DNA from: Deltaproteobacteria bacterium
GTDB taxonomy: Bacteria; Desulfobacterota; Desulfuromonadia; Desulfuromonadales; Geopsychrobacteraceae
DNA length: 41,621 nucleotides
NCBI GenBank assembly: GCA_024279255.1
Contig: JAJRRT010000074.1
Span: 1 to 41,621 of the forward strand
Reading direction: 5' to 3'
Shown here: in pieces, positions 16,199 through 24,176 of the stretch
Numbering within the stretch: position 1 is the stretch's first letter
Layout: every line of letters begins with the position of its first letter
The notes under the pieces: model-generated
The model's input: the letters and a program-made list of their open reading frames with translations, nothing else
Databases searched by the model: none
What the model was told of the DNA's origin: nothing
Made by a program: the position numbers and the translations under genes

Positions 16199-19100
16199 TT
16201 GAGCGAAAAACGGATCGACATCTCTGCAAGCTTGTTGGATGGGGAGCATACTGAAGCGCTTGCGCGCCACTTGGAGCCCTTTGGTTTTGACGAGCCTCAG
16301 CGAAGTGCAATAAATCTTGAGCTGTTGTTCGAGGTCTGGCCGCGCACTGATCTGCTGTGTCTTGTCTTGACCGATTCTCTGCTGACGGCAGATCCTGATC
16401 TGGCCCTCAACTATCTGGAACGATTGTTGTCGATTGTTGAACAGGGTCAGTTGCTACAGGTTCTTGAGGATGATAACCGTCGTCGGCAGTTCCTGGTGAT
16501 CCTGGGGGGATCCCCTTTTCTCGCGACCCTTTTTTGCCGCGGCGCCGTATTTTTTAAACAACTCTTTATTGATGGTGAAATTGACCAGACGGTAAACGAA
16601 GAGAGGATGCTCGCAGAATTACGCGAACTGATCATCCTGGATATTGAACCGAATGAATGTGACCGTCTGCTGCGATGTTACAAGGCGCGACAGTTTCTAC
16701 GGATCGGTGGCCGTGATTTATGCGGCTTGGCAGAGCTTGAAGAGGTCACTGCTGAACTCTCAGCCCTCGCTGCCGCTGCGCTGCAAATTGCTATAGGTTT
16801 TTGCTCATATCAGCTTCAGCAAGAGTATGGGCAGCCGGTTGCTGAGGATGGCGGTGAGGCTGAGTTTACCGTTCTTGGCATGGGTAAATTGGGTGGGTAT
16901 GAGCTCAACTTTTCGTCCGATATCGACCTGATCTACTGTTATTCGACCATGCGCGGACAGACCAGTGGTGGCAGTCGTGGGGAGCAAATTGAGCTGCGGC
17001 GATATTTTATCAAGCTCTCTGAAATGATTTCTCGAGCTCTCCATCAGCCGACAGCCGATGGATTTGTGTTCCGTGTCGATACCCGCCTCCGGCCTGATGG
17101 CAATAGTGGAGATCTGGCTATCTCTCTTAACGCCGCCGAGACATATTACGAATCTTGGGGGCAAAGCTGGGAACGGGCGGCGATGATCAAAGCCCGCCCC
17201 GTGGCGGGAAGTATTGCGCTGGGGGAAGAACTTCTGGCACGGCTCGAACCCTTTATTTATCGGCGTTTTCTCGATTTCGGCATGATTGAGGATATCATGC
17301 TGATGAAGAAAAAGATCGATGCAAGCCTGAACCGAACCGGTGAAGGGGAGTTGAACCTTAAGCTTGGTCGCGGCGGCATTCGTGAAATCGAATTTTTTAT
17401 TCAAGCTTTACAACTCGTTAATGGTGGTAAGAATCGTCTGTTGCGTGAGCGGAATTCGCTTAAGGCTCTCAGGCTGCTTGGCGAGCAGGATTTGATCAGT
17501 GAGGAGGAGGTCCTCTCTCTGCAGCAGGCCTACCGTTTTTTACGGACCGTTGAGCACCGGATTCAGATCGTTCAGGAACGGCAAACCCATTCTTTGCCTA
17601 CGCGCGCTGATGATATGCTCGCCTTGGCGCGGCGTAGCGATTTTGCTGATGTTGATAGTTTTAATCAGCGGCTGAAAGACCATCGCGAAGAAGTTTGCCG
17701 GGTTTATCGTGGTCTTTTCCACACTGATGATCAGGTTGAAGTGCTGCGTCCAGAGGTGAGCTTGCTCTTCGATCCTGAGGTCGATCCAGATATGGTTAAG
17801 GATCTGCTAGAAGAGAAGGGGTTTAGTAACCCTGATGCAGCTTATGCCAGTTTGCATGCCCTGCATGGTGATCAGCCGGAGAGACGTTTGACGGAACGCG
17901 GCAGACGTTATTTTGAACAACTGATTCCTCTCTTGTTGTCGGAACTGCTTGATTCTCCAAATCCGGATCAGGCTCTGAATAACCTTGAGGCGTTTCTTAA
18001 TCGTTTGCACAGTCGAACTTCTTTTTTCGCACTACTTGCTGAAAACCCGGAAATTGTTAAACTATTAGTTGCGCTCTTTGGGTCGAGCCAGATGCTGTCA
18101 CGAATTTTTATTCAACGACCGGAATTGCTTGATACCATGGTGTCGCGTGCCTACGCGATCAGCGTCAAACCTCAGCAACAGATGGCTGATGAATTGACGG
18201 CGCAAATGATTGAGACCGAGAGCTATGAGGAGCATCTCGAAATTTTAAGGCGCTTCCGTAATGAAGAATTTTTGCGTATAGCTCTTAACGATCTGCATGG
18301 TGAACTTGGTCAGAGTGAAATTACACTTCAACTTTCATGGTTAGCTGAAGTCTGTCTTGATCAGGCCATACAGATGGCGCGGCACGAACTGCTTCCTCGC
18401 TTCGGATTACCATTTCTTGAAAGTGATCAGGAGCGTGAAGTTGCATTTGCAGTGATCGGAATGGGGAAGTTGGGTGGCCATGAACTCAACTATCATTCAG
18501 ACCTCGACATTATTTTCCTCCATGAAGGGGCTGGGAAAACCCGCCCGGTCGAGGGGACAGACAGTGATCGTTTCCGCGAACTGAACAGTCAGGAGTATTT
18601 TGCGCGCCTGGCACAACGCATTATCAGCGCTCTGACCTTGGTGACACGTGAGGGGATTGTTTATAAAATTGACACCGATCTGCGCCCCTCGGGGAATCAG
18701 GGGCCGTTGGTGACTGGTCTTGGTGTCTTTGAAGTTTATCATCGTGAATCGGCCCAGCCGTGGGAGAGGCAATCGATGACCAGAGCACGCATGCTCTGCG
18801 GTCCACCTGAGTTTATGCAGCGTTGTCAGACCCTGATTGAAGAGTTGACCTTCGGTCGTGGATTGCCAGAGAATCTGGTGCCGGAAATTTGCCGGTTGCG
18901 GCAGCGGATGGAAAAAGAGATCGCCCGCGAGACTAGTGAACGGATCAATATTAAAACCGGCCGCGGTGGGATGGTCGATGTAGAATTTTTGACTCAGTAT
19001 TTACAGTTGATGCACGCTCATGAGCATAAAGAGTTGTGTGATCAGAATACCCTGCGCCTGCTTAAAACGATGGTCAGTTTACAACTGCTGGATGCTGAGG

Positions 19101-19363
19101 ATGGTACGACCCTACTGAAAGGCTACAAGGCTTTACGACGCCTCGAAAATAAGTTGCGATTGCTTTATGATCAGTCGATGAATGAATTGAGCGTGACTGG
19201 CACCGGTTTACGTCGGATTGCCCGCAGTCTCGGTTACGGGAAAGGTGTCAGGTCACCAGAGGAGCAGTTCCTAGGCGATTATCACCAGATTACTGAAAAT
19301 ATCCGTGCGGTGTTTGAACGCAGGCTCTGTTCGGTGACAACAGACACTGAGGTAAAAGGTTAA
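16199..19363 (+). CDS. glnE: Bifunctional glutamine synthetase adenylyltransferase / adenylyl-removing enzyme
   Basis: GlnE adds AMP to, or removes it from, glutamine synthetase according to PII and glutamine, tuning nitrogen assimilation. Two nucleotidyltransferase domains are visible. The N-terminal removase has GMGKLGGYELNFSSDIDL (about residue 226 on). The C-terminal transferase has GMGKLGGHELNYHSDLDI (about 754 on). Each has a downstream helical GlnD/PII-uridylyltransferase-like region with GRGG(I/M)x(E/D)(I/V)EF. I chose TTG 16199 (SEKRIDIS), with GGAG 5 bases before it, giving 1054 residues. A longer reading from 16091 would overlap mtnA by 80 bases. The response regulator follows 4 bases after the stop. 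Confidence 0.95.
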   Translation: MSEKRIDISASLLDGEHTEALARHLEPFGFDEPQRSAINLELLFEVWPRTDLLCLVLTDSLLTADPDLALNYLERLLSIVEQGQLLQVLEDDNRRRQFLVILGGSPFLATLFCRGAVFFKQLFIDGEIDQTVNEERMLAELRELIILDIEPNECDRLLRCYKARQFLRIGGRDLCGLAELEEVTAELSALAAAALQIAIGFCSYQLQQEYGQPVAEDGGEAEFTVLGMGKLGGYELNFSSDIDLIYCYSTMRGQTSGGSRGEQIELRRYFIKLSEMISRALHQPTADGFVFRVDTRLRPDGNSGDLAISLNAAETYYESWGQSWERAAMIKARPVAGSIALGEELLARLEPFIYRRFLDFGMIEDIMLMKKKIDASLNRTGEGELNLKLGRGGIREIEFFIQALQLVNGGKNRLLRERNSLKALRLLGEQDLISEEEVLSLQQAYRFLRTVEHRIQIVQERQTHSLPTRADDMLALARRSDFADVDSFNQRLKDHREEVCRVYRGLFHTDDQVEVLRPEVSLLFDPEVDPDMVKDLLEEKGFSNPDAAYASLHALHGDQPERRLTERGRRYFEQLIPLLLSELLDSPNPDQALNNLEAFLNRLHSRTSFFALLAENPEIVKLLVALFGSSQMLSRIFIQRPELLDTMVSRAYAISVKPQQQMADELTAQMIETESYEEHLEILRRFRNEEFLRIALNDLHGELGQSEITLQLSWLAEVCLDQAIQMARHELLPRFGLPFLESDQEREVAFAVIGMGKLGGHELNYHSDLDIIFLHEGAGKTRPVEGTDSDRFRELNSQEYFARLAQRIISALTLVTREGIVYKIDTDLRPSGNQGPLVTGLGVFEVYHRESAQPWERQSMTRARMLCGPPEFMQRCQTLIEELTFGRGLPENLVPEICRLRQRMEKEIARETSERINIKTGRGGMVDVEFLTQYLQLMHAHEHKELCDQNTLRLLKTMVSLQLLDAEDGTTLLKGYKALRRLENKLRLLYDQSMNELSVTGTGLRRIARSLGYGKGVRSPEEQFLGDYHQITENIRAVFERRLCSVTTDTEVKG

Positions 19364-19367
19364 ACTG

Positions 19368-21353
19368 ATGACAAAACGAGTGATGGTTATAGATGATGAT
19401 CGGGGTATTCGGTCATTTTTACAGAAAACCCTGTATGTAAAGGGTTACGAGGTTGTTGTTGCTGAACGTGGTGCCTCTGGTCTGCAGAAGCTCTTAACAG
19501 GGGATTTTGATCTTGTTTTTCTTGATCTTAATATGCCAGAAATTTCAGGGCAAACCATCTGCGCCGCGCTGCGTAAGCAAGAAAAAACCAAAAATCTTCC
19601 AGTGGTGATGATGACAGCCATGTTTAAGACAGCGCAACAGATAGAGGATGCGCTGAAAGAATATGATGTCAGTGCTTTTTTGCTGAAACCTTTTACAGTG
19701 GCAGATTTATTTGAGGTGGTTGAGGCACAGATTGGGACGGCATCAGCAACTGAAGCTGAACAGTCCGACGACAAGGCTTCTCAAGTTAAAGATGAACCAA
19801 CTACTGATTCTGCGGAAAAGAAGAATGAGCCCCCTGCTAAAGTAGAGACTGAGCCATTGTCGGGGAGCCTCAGTAAGGTAGAGTTTCCTCAGCTTCTCCA
19901 TCGACTCTATAAGCAGAAATTGACAGGGTTGTTGCATCTTCAGAAAAATTCTGCCAAGAAAGTTATCTATGTCAAAAGTGGGTACCCGATCTTCGTCCGC
20001 TCCAATATCCTTGGAGAATGCCTGGGTCGAATGCTGGTTAAAGATGACGTAATAACTCAGGTTGACTGCGATCAGTCGATTGAGAATAGTAAGACTTCCG
20101 GCAGGCTACAGGGAACAGTCCTGATAGAAATGGGCCTGCTGACACCACAGGACTTGCATGATGCCCTTAAGCAGCAGGTCACAGAAAAGCTTCTGAATGT
20201 TTTTGCCTGGCCTGAAGGTTTGTTTCGTTTCGTCCCGCAGGAGGATTTCAAGAAAAGCGTCACCAGCATAGAACTTTCACCGGCGGGATTGATTCTTGAG
20301 GGGATCAGGAATTACTGGGAAAAGGAGCGGGTTGAAGGGTATCTTCGGCCTTATTTGACGGACTATCTCAAGCAGGCTGAAAATCCGGTCTATCTGTTTC
20401 AGGATATGGGCCTTTCACGTCGCGGTGAAGAAGTTTTTGCTGAATGTCTGGGGGATTTAACCCTCGAGTCGATTCTGACTCGGCACCCCCTTTCAAAAAA
20501 TGAAGTGCAACAGGTCCTGGCCGCGTTGATTGTTTCTGGAATGGTGACTCCTCAGACTACTGCCAGCAGACTCGATGATGACGGGCGTGCACGCCGAAAG
20601 GCCGACCGCCCGATCGACAGCGAGTTGCGTAAGCAAATTTTGGAAGACTATAAACGGATTATGCCCGTAGATTACTTTACTGCACTTGATATTGGTCATA
20701 AGTCAGATAGTGCGACCGTACGCCGTGCCTATTATAAGCTGGCCAAGCAGTATCATCCTGATCGCTATCTTGGGCGTGGGCTGTCAAATGATATGGAGCA
20801 TAAAGTTAACGAAATTTTTGGACATATCACACAGGCCTATACCGTGCTCAGTGACCCAACAACACGGACCGAATATCGTGATGAATTGGAAAATGGGCCC
20901 AAGGCGAAGATAGACGTTAATCAGGTCATTGAGGCTGAAACTTCTTTTCAGCAAGGACGTTCATTACTTAAGATACGGCAGTATCGTGACGCGGCCAAAA
21001 AGTTGAAGGTCTCGATTGAATTAAGCCCGGAAGAGCCTGAATATTTGACCAGCTATGCTTGGGCTGTTTTTAAATCCTCACCTGAGAATCCTGGTGTCCA
21101 GAATCAGGCCCTTGAAATTTTACTTGCTTCACGTGAACTTAATCCAGGACTAGAGGAGACCCACCTTTTCCTGGGCCATGTTTACCAGTCGCTGGGTAAG
21201 GAGAGGCAATCTGAAAAATCTTTTGAGATGGCAGTGCAGGCGAATCCGAACTGTACTGAAGCTTTGAGAGAATTGCGATTGATTAACTTAAGGCGTGGTC
21301 AGCCAGAGCCATCGCGCGGAATGTTTAAAAAATTCCGCAATAAGGAAAAATAG
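19368..21353 (+). CDS. Response regulator with DUF4388, J-domain and TPR segments
   Basis: A 661-residue soluble protein. The receiver (about 1-120) has D9-D11, phospho-acceptor D53 (FLDLNMP) and the conserved LLKPF Lys near 105. An acidic linker (about 122-155) leads to a DUF4388/PATAN-like region (about 157-310), beginning GSLSKVEFPQLLHRLYKQKLTGLLHL, a type of domain found in deltaproteobacterial signalling proteins. A J-domain follows at about 437-510 with the HPD tripeptide near residue 463 (KQYHPDRY), so DnaK stimulation is possible. TPR-like helices run from about 515 to 650. The role is not known; a phospho-controlled scaffold or chaperone adaptor is an inference. It is 4 bases after glnE, suggesting one transcript. 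Confidence 0.85.
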   Translation: MTKRVMVIDDDRGIRSFLQKTLYVKGYEVVVAERGASGLQKLLTGDFDLVFLDLNMPEISGQTICAALRKQEKTKNLPVVMMTAMFKTAQQIEDALKEYDVSAFLLKPFTVADLFEVVEAQIGTASATEAEQSDDKASQVKDEPTTDSAEKKNEPPAKVETEPLSGSLSKVEFPQLLHRLYKQKLTGLLHLQKNSAKKVIYVKSGYPIFVRSNILGECLGRMLVKDDVITQVDCDQSIENSKTSGRLQGTVLIEMGLLTPQDLHDALKQQVTEKLLNVFAWPEGLFRFVPQEDFKKSVTSIELSPAGLILEGIRNYWEKERVEGYLRPYLTDYLKQAENPVYLFQDMGLSRRGEEVFAECLGDLTLESILTRHPLSKNEVQQVLAALIVSGMVTPQTTASRLDDDGRARRKADRPIDSELRKQILEDYKRIMPVDYFTALDIGHKSDSATVRRAYYKLAKQYHPDRYLGRGLSNDMEHKVNEIFGHITQAYTVLSDPTTRTEYRDELENGPKAKIDVNQVIEAETSFQQGRSLLKIRQYRDAAKKLKVSIELSPEEPEYLTSYAWAVFKSSPENPGVQNQALEILLASRELNPGLEETHLFLGHVYQSLGKERQSEKSFEMAVQANPNCTEALRELRLINLRRGQPEPSRGMFKKFRNKEK

Positions 21354-21356
21354 AAT

Positions 21357-21425
21357 ATGAGATATCTTGTTTTGTCAGTGTTATTTTTTGTTGCAGGCTG
21401 CGTTCCCTGTATCCCCTGTCTTTAA
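21357..21425 (+). CDS. Possible 22-residue micro-lipoprotein
   Basis: ATG 21357, 3 bases after the preceding stop, opens a 22-codon frame. It encodes a short positive start (MRY), a hydrophobic run and then VAGC, a good lipobox, followed by VPCIPCL. If processed, the mature product would be only about 8 residues with three cysteines, the first lipidated. No clear ribosome-binding site is seen apart from GGAAAAATAGAAT before the start; translation could be coupled to the upstream gene. Its TAA overlaps the TAA of the opposing PilZ-like gene. It may be a decayed or chance frame; the coherent signal-lipobox pattern is the only support. Confidence 0.4.
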   Translation: MRYLVLSVLFFVAGCVPCIPCL

Positions 21426-22144
21426 TCTCCGCATTCAGAGGTTGCAATGGTCTCTGACATCCGGGTCAAATTGAGCTGATGTAGTGCTTCCGCAAACAGG
21501 TTGCTGCCAAGGACCGGGCGGACCCGTTTGAGATAATTTCCAATAATCCGGCTGCGAATGCTGTCGCGAACCTCTTTTGATTGTGGGGTGCAGACAGCCC
21601 CCACCTCAATATTATCCCCCCGTCCGATTTCTTTCCCATTGATAGAATAGACCGCCTTGGCATGGAGGTTATAGGTTTCATTCTCACGCACCATGCGGAT
21701 CTCCATCTCTTCAGCGTGTGTCAGCTCAAAGGGAGAGATGAAGCGGATGCCGCGATCAGCCAGAGTGACAAGGTGAGTGTCAATTTGCTGTCCGCGAACA
21801 GTCACTCGAATCGGCCAATCGACACAGATGCGGATGTGGTTTCGTGGGGTGCGGTGAAAGTGGTTTTCCAGGGCAAGGTAGAGGGTCTCTATCGTCAGTG
21901 GGACTTCGAGACGGTGCCGGTCCTGATAATGCGATGAACTGAAGATCAGAGTATGGCTGAAGCCGGGGGGCTGTTCCATACCTTCACTAATAAGGAGTAA
22001 TGGATCCTCTTCAGGTTTATCCGTCAGCCGATAGCCCCACTCAAGGATTAATGCCTTAATAAGTTCGTGGAGGGGACTGTTGTTGATGCAGAGGTGAACT
22101 TGCTTCACCATTGGAGAACGAGAGGCTTTGCCAAGCATGGTCAA
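21422..22144 (-). CDS. PilZ-like domain protein with degenerate c-di-GMP motif
   Basis: A 240-residue soluble protein. The N-terminal half (about 10-95) looks like a compact alpha/beta domain I cannot name. The second half, from about residue 100 (RNHIRICVDWPIRVTVRG), has the beta-barrel pattern of PilZ domains: THLVTLADRGIRFISP, then MEIRM and later GRGDNIEVGA. The usual RxxxR and (D/N)xSxxG ligand motifs are altered (the second reads TLADRGIRF), so c-di-GMP binding is doubtful. I chose TTG 22144 because GGAG sits 7 bases before it; it overlaps the stop of the phosphatase gene as TTGA. ATG 22138 is the alternative. It converges with the response-regulator gene. Confidence 0.65.
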   Translation of the reverse strand: MTMLGKASRSPMVKQVHLCINNSPLHELIKALILEWGYRLTDKPEEDPLLLISEGMEQPPGFSHTLIFSSSHYQDRHRLEVPLTIETLYLALENHFHRTPRNHIRICVDWPIRVTVRGQQIDTHLVTLADRGIRFISPFELTHAEEMEIRMVRENETYNLHAKAVYSINGKEIGRGDNIEVGAVCTPQSKEVRDSIRSRIIGNYLKRVRPVLGSNLFAEALHQLNLTRMSETIATSECGD

Positions 22145-22941
22145 TTTATAACTCCAGGAAATGGTTGGTGAAAATCGAGGACGATTGCCGTACAGTCATC
22201 AGCGGGTGGATGTGCGCAACCAAAATCGAGACCTCGCTGGTAGATGGCATCGAGGAACTCCATATGATCGCCTTCCTGTTCCATAAGGACAGATTCGATC
22301 CTGTTGGTGCCATATTGTTCTCCTGCAGAATTGACAGCTTCACTGAGACCATCTGTGTAGAGGAGAAGGCGGTCCCCTATGTTAAATTCAAACGTTCCTT
22401 GTTCGATATCGGGGTCTTTGAAGAAACCGAGCGGTGGCGCTGTGGTTTCGAGATGGATCAACTGGTTGCCGTGGCGGATCAGCGGGTTGACATGACCGCA
22501 GTTAATATAGTGCATCCTGAGGCTTCCAGGGTCAATAATCGCGAAGAAGAGTGTTGTTGAAAAAAGATGATCAATCTTCTGACTGCGGGCGGCAAAACTG
22601 CGTAGAAAACAATTAATCCCGGTCACAACTGCCAGCGGGTCGCACTTACCGAGAGACGCATGATGAATGAAGCCGTAGATCAAAGACATGATGACCGAGG
22701 CATGCAGACCGTGGCCGGTAACGTCGCCAAGGTAGAGAGTTTGACAACCATCGCGCATTTCGATGAAGTCGAAGTAGTCACCACCTAGGCCTTTGGCCAT
22801 AAGGTTTTTTACACCGATACAACACCAAGTACAGATTGGTGAACTGCGTGGGAACAGCAGTTGTTGGACTCCGCTAGCCAGGTCGATCTCCTGTGACAAG
22901 GAGCAACTGCAGCTTTTCTTGGAGATTTTCTGTTTAGTCAA
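22141..22941 (-). CDS. SpoIIE/RsbU-type PP2C serine phosphatase
   Basis: A stand-alone phosphatase domain of 266 residues with the metal-binding aspartate motifs of the SpoIIE/RsbU family: GLGGDYFDF, GDVTGHGLHASV, YTDGLSEA and DDCTAIVL near the C-terminus. Such enzymes dephosphorylate anti-sigma-factor antagonists (STAS proteins) or act after a receiver. Here there is no receiver, HAMP or transmembrane segment, so its input must come from a partner. A cluster of cysteines near the N-terminus (KSCSCS, CTWCC) is unusual. TTG 22941 is the first possible start, because an in-frame stop lies two codons upstream; GGGA precedes it. It is translationally coupled to the PilZ-like gene. Confidence 0.88.
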   Translation of the reverse strand: MTKQKISKKSCSCSLSQEIDLASGVQQLLFPRSSPICTWCCIGVKNLMAKGLGGDYFDFIEMRDGCQTLYLGDVTGHGLHASVIMSLIYGFIHHASLGKCDPLAVVTGINCFLRSFAARSQKIDHLFSTTLFFAIIDPGSLRMHYINCGHVNPLIRHGNQLIHLETTAPPLGFFKDPDIEQGTFEFNIGDRLLLYTDGLSEAVNSAGEQYGTNRIESVLMEQEGDHMEFLDAIYQRGLDFGCAHPPADDCTAIVLDFHQPFPGVIN

Positions 22942-23228
22942 ATGTCATTTCCCATTCAGTGGATAGTGCGATACTTCGTGCCACAATTGCGCTTGTCGGA
23001 TATTTGTTGAGACTACTATCTCTAATGGTATCAAATTATTCGATGTATGCCAGAGTTCTATGGAGTTATTGGCCTGTCGCTTTACGTAATATAAGGGTAG
23101 AAAGATGATTTTCTAAACGATCTTTCTTTATTCCGAAAAGATCAGGGAAAGTGCTACACTTGCAAAGTGTGGGTTAGTTAATGACTATTGTTTTTGAATG
23201 AATATCTGGAAGGGTAGGAGGTTTCGGG
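22942..23228. other. Divergent intergenic region with two dyads
   Basis: This 287-base AT-rich region separates the leftward phosphatase gene from the rightward haem-binding gene. It contains GAAAGAT-N13-ATCTTTC at 23100-23126 and ACACTT-GCA-AAGTGT at 23156-23170. Either could be an operator. I cannot place a convincing -35/-10 pair. AGGAGG at 23216-23221 is the ribosome-binding site for the TTG at 23229. Confidence 0.4.
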
Positions 23229-24086
23229 TTGAGAGCTTTTTTACTGTTGATGCTAGTCCTGCTGCCAGCTCTGGTTCAGGCGGAACAGCAAGTTTATGTT
23301 CAGAAGGTCGTTACAGGCCCAATGGTTGATGGTGACAACTCGGATGAGGTCTGGAGACAGGCGAAACCGGTCCTGATTGATGATCTGGTCGCGAATGAAA
23401 CAATCTTTTTGTCGGCGGTCTATACCGATGAATGGATCTATTTTCTGGTGCAGTACCCTGACAAGGCTGAAAACCCCCTGCATAAACCTTGGATGTGGAG
23501 CGAGGAGGAGCGGAGTTATTTCGAGGGCCCTCATCGTGAAGATACCTTTGTTTTCAAGTGGAGTATGATGACACAGGATGTGAACCTGTCGGTCTTCTCG
23601 GATGATGACTATCGCGCAGATGTTTGGTACTGGAAAGCGAACCGCAGCAATCTCGCTGGATATGCAGACGACAAGATGCAGGTTCTTGACAGCTCTGTAG
23701 GGGAAAAGAGCAAAAAACTACGCAGTTTCAATGGGAAAGTGCGCTATCTTGATCGAATCTCTGATGAAGGTGCTGCACCCTATCGTGAAATTGATGCGCC
23801 GGATGAGCCCATGCCAGTAGCCATTCGCTACCAGTCTGCTCAACCTGGCGGTAGTCGTGCTGACGTCAAGGCGAAAGGACGTTGGGTGAGTGGTTTCTGG
23901 GTTGTCGAATTCAGTCGCAAACTGCAGACTGGGCATGCTGATGACATCCAGTTTTCAATGGAGAAGAAGCCCTTGTTCGGTGTGTCTATTTTCAGTCTTT
24001 ATGGCAACAATCTGGATGTTTCTTCACCCAATTTCTACGGGATGGGCCGGATTTCTGAACCACTGCGCTTGAATTTTATCAAGTAG
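23229..24086 (+). CDS. Secreted ethylbenzene-dehydrogenase-type haem-binding domain protein
   Basis: A 285-residue protein starting at TTG 23229, 7 bases after AGGAGG. The first 18 residues (MRAFLLLMLVLLPALVQA) form a clear Sec signal peptide cut before EQQ, so it is periplasmic. The mature part has the pattern of the EB_dh / cytochrome c-552-like haem-binding family: DGDNSDEVWRQA near the start, TDEWIYFLVQYPD, EDTFVFKWSM, ADVWYWKAN and GFWVVEFSRKLQTG. Proteins of this fold bind haem b, often as electron-transfer subunits of molybdenum enzymes. No such enzyme or c-type haem motif is nearby, so it is likely a stand-alone electron carrier or sensor. The exact haem ligands cannot be assigned. 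Confidence 0.78.
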   Translation: MRAFLLLMLVLLPALVQAEQQVYVQKVVTGPMVDGDNSDEVWRQAKPVLIDDLVANETIFLSAVYTDEWIYFLVQYPDKAENPLHKPWMWSEEERSYFEGPHREDTFVFKWSMMTQDVNLSVFSDDDYRADVWYWKANRSNLAGYADDKMQVLDSSVGEKSKKLRSFNGKVRYLDRISDEGAAPYREIDAPDEPMPVAIRYQSAQPGGSRADVKAKGRWVSGFWVVEFSRKLQTGHADDIQFSMEKKPLFGVSIFSLYGNNLDVSSPNFYGMGRISEPLRLNFIK

Positions 24087-24111
24087 CCCTCCTCACTGTC
24101 TTTTTGATATC

Positions 24112-24150
24112 AAAAAGCCGCTGCTCTTAAGAAGGAGAAGCGGCTTTTTA
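24112..24150. terminator. Bidirectional intrinsic terminator
   Basis: AAAAAGCCGCT and AGCGGCTTTTT form a stem with A- and T-tracts on the two sides. It lies between the convergent haem-binding gene and the RND transporter gene and can serve both. Confidence 0.85.
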
Positions 24151-24176
24151 TTTATGTTGTTTATGGAAAAATGATC

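Noticed and set aside
22111..22560. 149-codon plus-strand frame opposite the phosphatase gene
   Set aside because: It is antisense to conserved SpoIIE-type motifs; no start signal.
23146..23166. Possible sigma54 promoter (GTGCTACACTTGC) before the haem-binding gene
   Set aside because: The -24 GG element is absent; only a TTGC-like -12 part matches.
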